Source of the DNA: an uncultured bacterium
Lineage (GTDB): Bacteria; Verrucomicrobiota; Kiritimatiellia; CAIKKV01
Assembly: GCA_938038445.1 (NCBI GenBank)
Contig: CALHRZ010000006.1
Location: forward strand, 62,001 to 126,000
Reading direction: 5' to 3'
DNA: 64,000 nucleotides
Shown: in pieces, positions 17,648-25,906 of the stretch
Layout of the letters: the number at the start of each line of letters is the position of its first letter
Numbering within the stretch: position 1 is the first letter of the stretch
Notes under the pieces: model-generated
Seen by the model: only the letters and a program-made list of their open reading frames with translations
Database searches by the model: none
What the model was told of the DNA's origin: nothing
Translations under genes and position numbers: made by a program

Positions 17648-18619
17648 TTACCGGCTCCCAGAATCCGTTTGGGCCACCGCCGGCCGAGCCGCGGCAGCCA
17701 GATAGGACAATACCCCGCGCGCTACCCCTTCCGCAAGCATCTCCCGATGCTCCCGCTCGATCAGAGCCGCCTCCTCCACAGGGTTCGTCAGAAAACCCAG
17801 TTCCACCAGAACCGTCGGAGCCGGCACATGCTTCAGAAGCAAAAACCGCGCCCGTTTGACACCCCGATCCTCTACCTTCGCATGGCGAATCATCCCCCGC
17901 TGAATTTCATGGGCCAACAACATGCTCAAACCCCCATACCGGTGACCCGGATAAACCGTCGAATCTTGCTTGCCCCCCGCCGTCGATACATACCCGGGAG
18001 CGGTCAACACAAAGGTCTCCACGCCCCGAACCGACGGGTTGGAGGGCGCCGAATTGACATGCAGGCTCACGAACACATCCGGCCGGACCCGTTGGGCGAT
18101 TCCGACGCGGGACTCTAGACTCAAGGTCACATCCCGGTCACGAGTCAAATGGACCATCACCCCCTGCGCTTGAAGAAGGCGCGCGACCCGCCGCGCCACA
18201 TCCAACGTCACCCGTTTCTCCTCCACCCGGCGCGCACTGACCGCCCCTTTGTCCACCCCCCCATGCCCAGGATCCAACAGCACCACAGGCGGCCCCCTTC
18301 GGGGCGGCGGAAATCGGGCCGTCCATCGGAAGCCCAGTCCCTCCGCCCAGTCCACCGGAGCAATCGTCCATCCCCTCCCATCCCACGTCACGACGTCATT
18401 CAGATAAACCTTGGCCCCATTGACACTGGCCAGCCGGCTGTTGTTCTCCACCACCAGCCGGTTCCAACGATTGGTGAAAACCCCGCGTGCCGGCGAACCA
18501 GCCAACGTCGCACCGCGAAGCCCCGCCGCCATCAAATACGGCTCGAGCGCCACACGACTCTGTCCCAAAAGATTCGGCGCCGCACCCAGTGCCAGAATCA
18601 GAAAAAAACAATATCCCAT
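17648..18619 (-). CDS. N-acetylmuramoyl-L-alanine amidase (Amidase_3)
   Basis: 323 residues from ATG 18619, chosen because it gives a signal peptide (MGYCFFLILALGAAPNLLGQ); the track's GTG 18658 adds 13 residues before it. After a 100-residue AMIN-like or unknown region comes the amidase: LLDPGHGGVDKGA (Zn His), VEEKRV (Zn Glu), SLHVNSA (Zn His) and the catalytic Glu in LVELGFLTNPVEE. It cleaves the lactyl-L-alanine amide bond of peptidoglycan in the periplasm. Divergent from the TPR gene. Confidence 0.9.
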   Translation of the reverse strand: MGYCFFLILALGAAPNLLGQSRVALEPYLMAAGLRGATLAGSPARGVFTNRWNRLVVENNSRLASVNGAKVYLNDVVTWDGRGWTIAPVDWAEGLGFRWTARFPPPRRGPPVVLLDPGHGGVDKGAVSARRVEEKRVTLDVARRVARLLQAQGVMVHLTRDRDVTLSLESRVGIAQRVRPDVFVSLHVNSAPSNPSVRGVETFVLTAPGYVSTAGGKQDSTVYPGHRYGGLSMLLAHEIQRGMIRHAKVEDRGVKRARFLLLKHVPAPTVLVELGFLTNPVEEAALIEREHREMLAEGVARGVLSYLAAAARPAVAQTDSGSR

Positions 18620-18695
18620 CGTTGGCCTAAACCGGGCTGGAGGAAAGGGCAACGTCACTTTTTGCCTTTATCTCGCTTCGGAAAAGAAGTATCTT

Positions 18696-20123
18696 ATGAA
18701 ATTGTGCGTTGACGTCAAAAGTTTTCCGCAGGAAATCGCTATGGAGCTCTACTCGGAACCTCGAACGTCCCAAGCTCGCGACCTCTTCAACAAGGGGTTC
18801 GCCGCACTGGAACGGGGCAATCTGGACTACGCAATCGACATGCTGACGGAAGCCCTCCGCCAGGAACCCCATTGCCTTCAAATCCGCAAGTTTCTCCGAG
18901 CCGCCGAAATCAAAAAATTCCGCTCCCTCCCCTTGGCCAAACGTTTGGCCTCTCTGGTCAACGCGGTCCCCCTTTACCTTCGCACCCTCCTCAATCTGCA
19001 GCGCGGACGCGCCGAAGAAGCTTTCCTGACGGCCGAAGCCCTCCTCCGCATCAATCCCCTCCATAACCATTTTCTGATGCTTTATGCCCATGCGGCGGAA
19101 ACGGCCGGCTACGCCGAAGCCGCCATTCAAACGCTCGCCATGGTTCGCGAATATCGTCCTAAGGATCTTTTAATGATCGAACGGCTCGGCCAACTCCAGA
19201 TGAAAGCCGGCCAGGCCCGTCAAGCACGGGAAGTTTTCGAATTCCTCGCCGAGCAGAAGCCCAACGACGGTCGCATTCTTAAAGAACTCAAAGATGCCAT
19301 GGCGCTCGATAGCATGATGAAAGACGGCTGGACCCAAGCGTCCGCCCAACCCGAAGGCTTCCGCAAGGTGATCCGCGACGAAAAAGAAGCCGTCCTTCTC
19401 GAAAAACGAGACAAGGCGGTTCAAACGACCGACGATACCGCGGTTCTGATCGAAGATACTCTGCGAAAGATTCAAGCCGAACCCGCCAATCTCAACTACC
19501 GTCGTGCCTTGGCCAATCTCTATGCTCAAAGCAAAGAGTTCGACAAAGCCATCGAAACCCTCGAAGAAGCCCGGAAAGTCGCGGGCGGCCGAGACCCCCA
19601 AGTGGATGCCGCCATCACCAACATCCGGCTCGCGAAATTCGATTATGCGATCGAACAGTCCCGCGCGGCCGGTAAGATGGAAGACGCCCAAAACCTCGAA
19701 ACCCAACGCGAAGCGTTTCGGTTCGAAAGCCTCCGGGATCGCGTCGCACGCTACCCCAATGACCTCGGACTTCATTTCGAATACGGAATGGCGCTCTTCG
19801 AACGCAAGCAGTGGAATGACGCAATCCGGGAATTTCAGATCGCCCAGCGAAACCCCGCTGAACACGTCCGCGCCCTCTTCTACCTCGGTCTCTGCTTCAA
19901 AGAGAAAAAACAGTGGGATCTGGCCGCCGAACAAATCGCCGCGGCGCTGGCCGAAACGCCCACAATGTCCGACGCTCGAAAAGAGATGATGTACGAGCTG
20001 GCGCTTGTCTATGAAGCCCTCGGCCGGCACGACAAGGCGCTGGAACTCTTCAAAGACATCTATCAGGTCGATATCGGTTTCAAGGACGTCTCCCAACGCA
20101 TCGAAAAAGGGTACAATTCGTGA
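18696..20123 (+). CDS. TPR-repeat protein
   Basis: 475 residues from ATG 18696; ATG 18741 (GGAAATCGCT before it) is a good alternative, and the track's 18411 lies inside the divergent amidase. Several degenerate TPRs are visible: RDLFNKGFAALERGNLDYAI, RRALANLYAQSKEFDKAIET, LHFEYGMALFERKQWNDAIR and MMYELALVYEALGRHDKALEL. No signal peptide, so a cytosolic scaffold. The function is unknown. The stop overlaps the GTG of the next gene (GTGA). Confidence 0.8.
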   Translation: MKLCVDVKSFPQEIAMELYSEPRTSQARDLFNKGFAALERGNLDYAIDMLTEALRQEPHCLQIRKFLRAAEIKKFRSLPLAKRLASLVNAVPLYLRTLLNLQRGRAEEAFLTAEALLRINPLHNHFLMLYAHAAETAGYAEAAIQTLAMVREYRPKDLLMIERLGQLQMKAGQARQAREVFEFLAEQKPNDGRILKELKDAMALDSMMKDGWTQASAQPEGFRKVIRDEKEAVLLEKRDKAVQTTDDTAVLIEDTLRKIQAEPANLNYRRALANLYAQSKEFDKAIETLEEARKVAGGRDPQVDAAITNIRLAKFDYAIEQSRAAGKMEDAQNLETQREAFRFESLRDRVARYPNDLGLHFEYGMALFERKQWNDAIREFQIAQRNPAEHVRALFYLGLCFKEKKQWDLAAEQIAAALAETPTMSDARKEMMYELALVYEALGRHDKALELFKDIYQVDIGFKDVSQRIEKGYNS

Positions 20124-21376
20124 ACCGCACGGTCTCGCTGCTCGTCATCGGCGCCGGCGGCCGTGGAACGGGTTACGCCGCATTCGCCAAAGCTCACGCC
20201 GATCGTGCTCGAGTCGTCGGCGTCGCCGAACCCCGCCCCTTCTACCGCGAACGCCTCGCCCGTGAGCATGACATCCCCCGCTCCCACGTCTTTGCGGACT
20301 GGAAGGAAGCGGCCGAAAAACCCCGTTTCGCAGACGCCGTCCTGATCTGCACCCAGGACGCGATGCATGCGGAACCCGCAATCGCCTTCGCCGAGAAGGG
20401 GTACGCCATCCTCCTGGAAAAGCCGATGGCCCCCAATCCAACCGATTGCCGCCGCATCACGGAGGCCGTCCTGCGCGCCGGCATCCTCTTTGCCGTCTGC
20501 CACGTCATGCGTTATACCGCCTTTACCCGCCGGCTCCGCGAAGTACTCGATGCGGGAACCATCGGCGACCTTGTCAGCGTTCAATTGCTGGAACCAGTGG
20601 GTTATTGGCATCAAGCCCACTCCTTCGTCCGAGGCGCTTGGCGAAACTCCCTCGAGTCCTCCCCCATGCTGCTCGCCAAATCGTGCCATGATCTCGACTG
20701 GCTCCGCCATATCTTCGGCGTCCCTTGCCGGAAGGTCTCCTCGTTCGGTTCCCTCTTCCACTTCCGCCCCGAAAACCGACCCCACGGTGCCGCCGACCGC
20801 TGCCTCGATTGCGCCGTCGAGTCTCATTGCCCCTATTCCGCCCTTAAAATTTACCTCGGCCGACTGGCACGCGGCCATACCGGCTGGCCCGTCAACGTCG
20901 TCGCTCCGGAACCCACCGAATCCTCCCTCCGCGAAGCCCTTCGCACCGGACCTTATGGGCGTTGCGTCTATGCCTGCGACAACGATGTGGTGGACCATCA
21001 AGTCGTCGCCCTGGAATTCGAAGGCCGCCGTTCGGCCGTTTTCACCATGACCGCTTTCACCCAGGCACGCCATCGCCAGGTCCGCCTGTTCGGCACGCGC
21101 GGTGAAATCACCGGCGACGGCGAAACAATCCGGATTTTCGATTTTTTGAGCGATTCGTTCCAAACAATCGAAACAACCAAAGCCGATGGATCCATTCTCG
21201 GCGGCCATGGCGGAGGTGACTACGGGCTGATGGACGCCTTTATACGAGCCGTCGCCGAACAGAACCGTTCTCCCATCCTTTCAGGACCCGAAGAAACGCT
21301 GGAATCCCACCTCATCGTCTTCGCAGCGGAGAAGGCGCGGCTCGAAAAGCGGGTCGTCACGCCCGCCGAAGTCTGA
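20120..21376 (+). CDS. Gfo/Idh/MocA family oxidoreductase with a Cys-rich insert
   Basis: 418 residues from GTG 20120, coupled to the TPR gene. Rossmann motif VIGAGGRGTGYAAFA, LLEKPMAPN (the EKP lysine), and ARSCHDLDWLRHIF-type candidate catalytic site, here KSCHDLDWL. Residues about 230-260 hold DRCLDCAVESHCPYSALK, a four-cysteine pattern shared by a subset of this family and probably a metal site. Acts on an unknown sugar or cyclitol. The context (TPR, M20 hydrolase) gives no clear pathway. Confidence 0.85.
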   Translation: MNRTVSLLVIGAGGRGTGYAAFAKAHADRARVVGVAEPRPFYRERLAREHDIPRSHVFADWKEAAEKPRFADAVLICTQDAMHAEPAIAFAEKGYAILLEKPMAPNPTDCRRITEAVLRAGILFAVCHVMRYTAFTRRLREVLDAGTIGDLVSVQLLEPVGYWHQAHSFVRGAWRNSLESSPMLLAKSCHDLDWLRHIFGVPCRKVSSFGSLFHFRPENRPHGAADRCLDCAVESHCPYSALKIYLGRLARGHTGWPVNVVAPEPTESSLREALRTGPYGRCVYACDNDVVDHQVVALEFEGRRSAVFTMTAFTQARHRQVRLFGTRGEITGDGETIRIFDFLSDSFQTIETTKADGSILGGHGGGDYGLMDAFIRAVAEQNRSPILSGPEETLESHLIVFAAEKARLEKRVVTPAEV

Positions 21377-21398
21377 TACTTGCGGGAGAAATTCCCTC

Positions 21399-22568
21399 AT
21401 GGCGGCCGATCCAATCGCCCTACTGGCTGAACTCGTGGCATGCCCTTCCCCCAACCCACGGGGCACCGCTCCCACGCCCGATCGCCCCGGAGAGGAACCC
21501 CTCCTCCAGTGGCTCGAGCGCTTTTTTCAGCCTCTCGGCGGTATTGCTCATCGCCAGGAGGTCTTTCCAGGCCGCTGCAACCTGCTGGTTCACTTTCCCT
21601 CTCGAAAGGCTGGACCGGCCCTTCTGCTCACCGCCCATGCCGATACCCTTCCCGCCGATGGCATGACCATCCCCCCCTTCGAACCCGTCTTGAGAAACGG
21701 TCGCCTCTATGGGCGAGGAAGTAGTGACCCGAAAGGAGGAATGGCCGCGATGATCGCCGCCCTTGCGGACTTCCTAACCGAACGAAAACAATTCGACCGT
21801 CCGGTCGCGTTCGCCGCAACCTGCAATGAGGAAGCCGGTGCCGATGGGGCCCGCCTCCTTGCGAAAACCTACGGCCATTCCTTCTGGGGCGCCATCGTGG
21901 CCGAACCGACCCAACTCCATATTGTCAACCGCCACAAGGGTGCGCTTCGATACCGCATCGAAGTACAAGGCGTCGCGGCTCATTCTTCCGAGCCGGAAAA
22001 AGGGACCAGTGCCTTGAACGCCGCCGCAAGGCTCCTTCTCGATCTCGAAGGCCCGTACCGCGAATCCCTTTCCGCAATGCCTCATCCGCTCTTGGGCGCT
22101 GCCCGCGTTTCCGTCGGCATCCTCCAGGGAGGAACGCAGGTCAATGTCGTGCCGGATCGGGCCTTTCTCGATGTGGATCGCCGTACCTTGCCCGGAGAGA
22201 AAGAACCCTCGGTGCGGATGGAACTGGAAGAGCGGATCGCCCGCTTCGCCCAAACCGCAGATCCACGATTGCGGTTCGCCATTCGCTTGATCGAACAATA
22301 TCCACCCCTCCAAACGGACCCCACGGCACCCGTCGCCCGGTTGATGGCCGAAGCCTGCCGCAGCGCCTTCGGTTCCGCAGAATTTGAAACGGCAGCTTAT
22401 GGAACCGATGGCGGCGTGTTGTCCGAATCCGGCATCCCAGCAGTCGTTTTCGGACCCGGTTCCATCCGCCAGGCTCATACGGCGGACGAATGGATCGAGG
22501 TCGCCGAGGTTCGCCGCGCTGTAATTGCCTATCACTCCCTTCTGGATCTCTGGACGAAAATGCCTTAA
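21399..22568 (+). CDS. M20 family metallo-deacylase (ArgE/DapE/CPG2-like)
   Basis: 389 residues. Two-zinc peptidase: first His in LTAHADTLPAD, bridging Asp in GRGSSDPKGGMA, catalytic Glu and ligand in ATCNEEAGADG, Glu in VAEPTQLH and C-terminal His in SIRQAHTADEW. The lid domain lies around residues 190-300 (GALRYRIEVQGVAAHSSEPEKG). Likely removes an acyl group from an amino acid; ArgE and DapE cannot be told apart by eye. AGAAATTCCCTC precedes the ATG. Confidence 0.85.
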   Translation: MAADPIALLAELVACPSPNPRGTAPTPDRPGEEPLLQWLERFFQPLGGIAHRQEVFPGRCNLLVHFPSRKAGPALLLTAHADTLPADGMTIPPFEPVLRNGRLYGRGSSDPKGGMAAMIAALADFLTERKQFDRPVAFAATCNEEAGADGARLLAKTYGHSFWGAIVAEPTQLHIVNRHKGALRYRIEVQGVAAHSSEPEKGTSALNAAARLLLDLEGPYRESLSAMPHPLLGAARVSVGILQGGTQVNVVPDRAFLDVDRRTLPGEKEPSVRMELEERIARFAQTADPRLRFAIRLIEQYPPLQTDPTAPVARLMAEACRSAFGSAEFETAAYGTDGGVLSESGIPAVVFGPGSIRQAHTADEWIEVAEVRRAVIAYHSLLDLWTKMP

Positions 22569-22577
22569 AATAGGTTC

Positions 22578-23141
22578 ATGATCGAAGTGACGGTTTTCAA
22601 CCTCTCGCTCACAAAAACGGGCTTTCTCCTTCTGCTGAAACCGAATGAAGGCCCGGCCCATCGTCTCCTTCCCATTCTAATCGGCGTGCCGGAAGCCCAG
22701 TCCATTGCGCTCGCGCTCGCCGGAAAACCCACCCCGCGTCCCATGACCCATGACCTCATGAAACGGCTGCTCGAGCAGCTCGATGTCCGCCTTCACCGCG
22801 TGGAGATTACCCGAATGGAGGAACATACCTTTTTCGCCCGCCTACTGCTTCATCGCGATTCGGGAGAGAAATGGGAGGTGGACGCCCGGCCGAGCGATGC
22901 GATCGCCCTTGCGCTCCGCTGCCAAGCCCCCATCTGGGTCGCGCAAGAAGTTTTCGAAAAAAACGCGATCGTTGTGGAGATGGAAGTCGCCGAACCGGCC
23001 AAGGCGAAACGAGAACCAAAACCCCCTCCACCCGATCCCCGCCGTCAGTTGGAAGAAGAAATGAAACGGGCCATTCAGGAAGAACGTTACGAGGATGCGG
23101 CGCGCATCCGCGATCAACTCAAACAACTCGATCACCATTAG
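22578..23141 (+). CDS. Bifunctional nuclease (DUF151) with C-terminal UVR motif
   Basis: 187 residues. Residues 1-135 are the BFN/DUF151 domain (LLPILIGVPEAQSIALAL, RPMTHDLM, ARPSDAIALALR). After a Pro/Lys linker, residues 155-187 form a UvrB/UvrC (UVR) motif, RRQLEEEMKRAIQEERYEDAARIRDQLKQL, used for protein contact. The combination is typical of several environmental phyla. Role in DNA or RNA metabolism is known only loosely. It starts 9 nt after the M20 gene, so it is in the same transcript. Confidence 0.9.
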   Translation: MIEVTVFNLSLTKTGFLLLLKPNEGPAHRLLPILIGVPEAQSIALALAGKPTPRPMTHDLMKRLLEQLDVRLHRVEITRMEEHTFFARLLLHRDSGEKWEVDARPSDAIALALRCQAPIWVAQEVFEKNAIVVEMEVAEPAKAKREPKPPPPDPRRQLEEEMKRAIQEERYEDAARIRDQLKQLDHH

Positions 23142-23144
23142 CGC

Positions 23145-23191
23145 GTCCGGTTTTTCGCACGACGGGTCTTGACAAAACGGTCCGGTTTTTC
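23145..23191 (+). repeat. Direct repeat of 12 bases upstream of the PUR-domain gene
   Basis: GTCCGGTTTTTC occurs at 23145-23156 and 23180-23191, with starts 35 bases apart. The second copy sits in the spacer of the candidate promoter and the first lies just before its -35. Could be an operator pair; could be chance. Confidence 0.35.
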
Positions 23192-23200
23192 CACGATAAA
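23169..23200 (+). promoter_or_regulatory. Candidate promoter of the PUR-domain gene
   Basis: A perfect TTGACA at 23169-23174 and GATAAA at 23195-23200, but with a 20-nt spacer, which is long. Followed by AGGGAGGG and the ATG at 23240. Confidence 0.35.
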
Positions 23201-23239
23201 CAAGCATCCATAACAAGGGTCAGAAAGGGAGGGTTCGAA

Positions 23240-23494
23240 ATGGCACGGGGGGTATCAGGCAATCAGGAGCGGGAACTGATCAGCGAGCAGATTCAGATCG
23301 AGCGTAAGGTGTTTTCCTTCTCACTTCGGGAAAATCCTCGCGGTCGCTTTCTGCGGATCACGGAAGATGTCGGCGGACGGCGCGATACGATCATCATCCC
23401 TTCCACTGGCCTTCCCCAGGTTGTGGCACTGCTGAATCGGGTAGTCGAGGCGGACGAGGAGGCCGGTCCTCCCCTCATCGCTCCGGAATCTTGA
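23240..23494 (+). CDS. PUR-alpha-like single-domain nucleic-acid-binding protein (DUF3276)
   Basis: 84 residues from ATG 23240, with AGGGAGGG upstream. The track's start (22871) reaches into the nuclease gene. ERKVFSFSLRENPRGRFLRITED and RRDTIIIPSTGLPQVVALLNRV match the PUR-repeat family, small single-strand DNA/RNA binders known from Spirochaetes and Bacteroidetes. It probably binds RNA or ssDNA as a dimer. Its 3-prime end overlaps the convergent lipoprotein ORF by 20 bases. Confidence 0.85.
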   Translation: MARGVSGNQERELISEQIQIERKVFSFSLRENPRGRFLRITEDVGGRRDTIIIPSTGLPQVVALLNRVVEADEEAGPPLIAPES

Positions 23495-23603
23495 TCGGCC
23501 CGGGCTGATAAGGTTTCAAAGGCGCGGAACGCGTCGGTCCTGAAGCGCATCCCGCCGTTAGTGCCCATATCAGCAGAAAAATCCCCCATAGAAATCGCCG
23601 CAT
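23475..23603 (-). CDS. Small putative lipoprotein
   Basis: 42 residues from ATG 23603, with AGGGGAACG as ribosome site; the track start at 23720 runs back into tpx. MRRFLWGIFLLIWALTAGC has a charged N-terminus, a hydrophobic core and the lipobox LTAGC; the remaining 23 residues are rich in Pro, Arg and Lys. Likely an outer-membrane or envelope-anchored peptide of unknown role, downstream of tpx. Confidence 0.5.
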   Translation of the reverse strand: MRRFLWGIFLLIWALTAGCASGPTRSAPLKPYQPGPIKIPER

Positions 23604-23619
23604 CGTTCCCCTTCGTTCT

Positions 23620-24132
23620 TTACGCCTTCCTTTGCCGAAGAACACGGAGAACGGCCTCATAATTGGGCTCTTGCGTGATTTCCGGAACCAACTGGGCGTG
23701 CTGGACAATATGGTCAGCATCCAAAATCCATACCGCCCTCGCCAGAAGGCCGCGCAACGGCCCCCCCTCTATTCGAACCCCATATCGTAAGCCGAATTCA
23801 GGCGCGCGGAAGGCCGATAAGGTCAGAATGCGATCCAACTGCTCCACATCGCAAAACCGCTTTTGGGCAAACGGAAGATCCACCGAAACATTGATCAACC
23901 GAACATTCGAGAACGCCGCAATTTCCCGGTTGAACCGGCGGGCGGATGCAGCGCAAACCCCCGTATCAAGGCTCGGCACCACACTCAAGACCTTCCACTC
24001 CCCTCGAAACGCCGCCAAAGAAACTTCTTCCAACCCCGCATTCGTCAACTCGAAATCGGGAGCCTTTGTCCCTTCAACCGGAAAATCTCCTCCTAAAGGA
24101 ATAGGGACCCCTTTAAACAAAACCGTCCGCAT
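23620..24132 (-). CDS. tpx: Thiol peroxidase
   Basis: 170 residues, full length. The peroxidatic cysteine is in SVVPSLDTGVCAASARRF and the resolving Cys in KRFCDVEQLDRI, the atypical 2-Cys Tpx pattern. It reduces hydrogen peroxide and alkyl hydroperoxides with thioredoxin. It lies 17 nt downstream of the six-gene sugar cluster and may share its transcript, which would tie peroxide defence to that pathway. Confidence 0.93.
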   Translation of the reverse strand: MRTVLFKGVPIPLGGDFPVEGTKAPDFELTNAGLEEVSLAAFRGEWKVLSVVPSLDTGVCAASARRFNREIAAFSNVRLINVSVDLPFAQKRFCDVEQLDRILTLSAFRAPEFGLRYGVRIEGGPLRGLLARAVWILDADHIVQHAQLVPEITQEPNYEAVLRVLRQRKA

Positions 24133-24149
24133 AACAACTCCCTTTTTGC

Positions 24150-25142
24150 TCAGTGTACCACAACAGCCCGGCCCGTTTCCAGAGATTCTACCGCCGCCGC
24201 CAAAACTTTCTGCGCCGCAAGGCCGTCCGCACCGCTCCCGTCAATCTGATCCGGCAGAACACCGGCGGCCACCTGTTCGAGAAACGTATGAATCCGATTC
24301 CGAAACGTGTCCTCGAAATCCCGCATGCCCCCGAACACGGGATTCGTGAAAACCGTCTTTTCCGGATTTCCCGCTGGATACAACGTGACCTCACGCCACA
24401 TGTCTTCCAGAACAAAACGACCCTTCGTTCCGGCCGCTTCCACACGCTCCATCGGATGGCCCCGTTCGATATCGTAGCTCCCTGTAAGGGTCCCTATCGC
24501 GCCGCTCTGAAACTGCATCAGAAATTGGGCCGTGCTCCAAATCGTTCGTCCCGGAGCCCGGGTGGCAAAGCATTGGACCCTTTCAATGTCGCCAAAAAAA
24601 TAACGCAGGATGTCCACCGTGTGGGGATTGAGCGCCTTAATCATGAAATACGGCGAACTTTCGTTGGGATTCTTGATCCACATGCCGACATTCATGAATA
24701 AGGGATGTCCGATCCGACCCTCCTCAACCCACCGTTTTGCAAGACGCGCCGCAGGGGTAAACCGATGGTTGAAATTGATGCCCAAACAGCGGCCCGTTTC
24801 CCGGGCCGCCGCAACCATTGCCTCGGCTTCTTCAATCCGATTGCTGATCGGCTTCTCGCACAAAACATGGGCGCCTGCCTTCAGTGCCTGAATCGTCGGC
24901 TCGGCATGGTCGCTCCCATACTCGATACCTCCCGTCGCCACGCTGCACACATCGGGTCGGATCGTTCGAAGCATTTCCTCTGCATCATAAAAAGCGGGGA
25001 CGTTCAGCGCTTTTGCCGCCGTGTCCGCCCGTTCCCGAATCCGATCGCAGACCGCAACCAATTCCGCCAGCGAGTCCTCCCGGTAAATACGGGCATGCCG
25101 ATTCCCGATCGGTCCCATGCCAATGACCGCTACCCTAAGCAT
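24150..25142 (-). CDS. Gfo/Idh/MocA family oxidoreductase (cluster copy 1)
   Basis: 330 residues from ATG 25142; GGAG lies 8 nt upstream and the track's 13-residue extension is not needed. VAVIGMGPIGNRHARIY (NAD(P) site), HVLCEKPISNRIEEAE (EKP lysine), NFNHRFTPAA and KALNPHTVDILRYFF, with the candidate catalytic His. Its motifs closely follow those of 29205-30335 (TGG.E.GS.H.EPT..AL), so the two are recent paralogues. It overlaps the sulfotransferase end by 13 bases. Probably interconverts a sugar and keto-sugar in this cluster. Confidence 0.88.
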   Translation of the reverse strand: MLRVAVIGMGPIGNRHARIYREDSLAELVAVCDRIRERADTAAKALNVPAFYDAEEMLRTIRPDVCSVATGGIEYGSDHAEPTIQALKAGAHVLCEKPISNRIEEAEAMVAAARETGRCLGINFNHRFTPAARLAKRWVEEGRIGHPLFMNVGMWIKNPNESSPYFMIKALNPHTVDILRYFFGDIERVQCFATRAPGRTIWSTAQFLMQFQSGAIGTLTGSYDIERGHPMERVEAAGTKGRFVLEDMWREVTLYPAGNPEKTVFTNPVFGGMRDFEDTFRNRIHTFLEQVAAGVLPDQIDGSGADGLAAQKVLAAAVESLETGRAVVVH

Positions 25143-25906
25143 CCTCTCCTCTCCGCGCTCATTTCCGCCCCATTCGGGCATTCGTAGCCATACTGCCGCA
25201 TCGCCGGTTCAAAAAAGTCGAACCACGTGTTGCCGGAATCGCTCTTCCAACGCCCGACCGTATCCGGGCGAACGGGAATGCGTACAAGCGGAATCCCGAG
25301 AAAATCCTCGATCCGTTTCAACGTCCGTTCCTGATCCAGCACAAAATCCTCAAACCGGACCTCGATCCAGTGGCGCGGCTTCGGGGTGGCCTGCACCAAA
25401 TCATACTGGTACTTCCAGGAGATCGCCCGCCGCAAACGAAGATCATCCGTTTCCGGATAGGCGATTCCCCACCGCCGCAGATCATCCGTAATATGCCCCC
25501 CCACAATGCAGTCCCGGGGATTCCGAATCCAAAAAATGTATCGGATGTCCGGAAAGATCCGCCGAATCCAAGGAAATACCAGCGTCGTTTCGGGAATTTT
25601 CCATCCCCGCCATGGAGCGTCACTCTCCAAAACCGTCCGAAGATACGTGTGGATCAAATCGCAAAAACGGGCAGGAATCGGGGTCGCTTCCAAAGCGGAA
25701 AAATCCCATTCGAGCGCTCCGTTCCACCGGACATGAGGGGCCAGTTCAAGACAGGCGTCATACATCGGCTGCGGCGGCAGCAAATCCCCCGACTCATTGA
25801 GCGGAGTACCCATAAATACCCCGCTGGCCGAAAGCGTGTGAGAAATGGCGCGCGTGCCGGAGTGGCCGCGACCGATGATCGTGACCAGAAACGGATTGTG
25901 TTTCAC
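25130..25906 (-). CDS. Sulfotransferase family protein
   Basis: 258 residues from GTG 25906, which overlaps the preceding stop as GTGA; the track's longer start lies inside the neighbour. The 5-prime phosphosulfate loop is TIIGRGHSGTRAIS near the N-terminus and the 3-prime phosphate motif is YIFWIRNPRDCIVGG, so PAPS is the likely sulfate donor. RFEDFVLDQERTLKRIEDFLGI matches the P-loop sulfotransferase end. No signal peptide, so cytosolic. The acceptor is unknown, possibly the sugar handled by the cluster. A sulfotransferase is not expected next to a sulfatase in a simple degradation operon. Confidence 0.8.
   Translation of the reverse strand: MKHNPFLVTIIGRGHSGTRAISHTLSASGVFMGTPLNESGDLLPPQPMYDACLELAPHVRWNGALEWDFSALEATPIPARFCDLIHTYLRTVLESDAPWRGWKIPETTLVFPWIRRIFPDIRYIFWIRNPRDCIVGGHITDDLRRWGIAYPETDDLRLRRAISWKYQYDLVQATPKPRHWIEVRFEDFVLDQERTLKRIEDFLGIPLVRIPVRPDTVGRWKSDSGNTWFDFFEPAMRQYGYECPNGAEMSAERRGCLG

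Noticed and set aside
20063-21208. 381-aa minus-strand ORF
   Set aside because: Opposite a well-supported Gfo/Idh/MocA gene, no motif.
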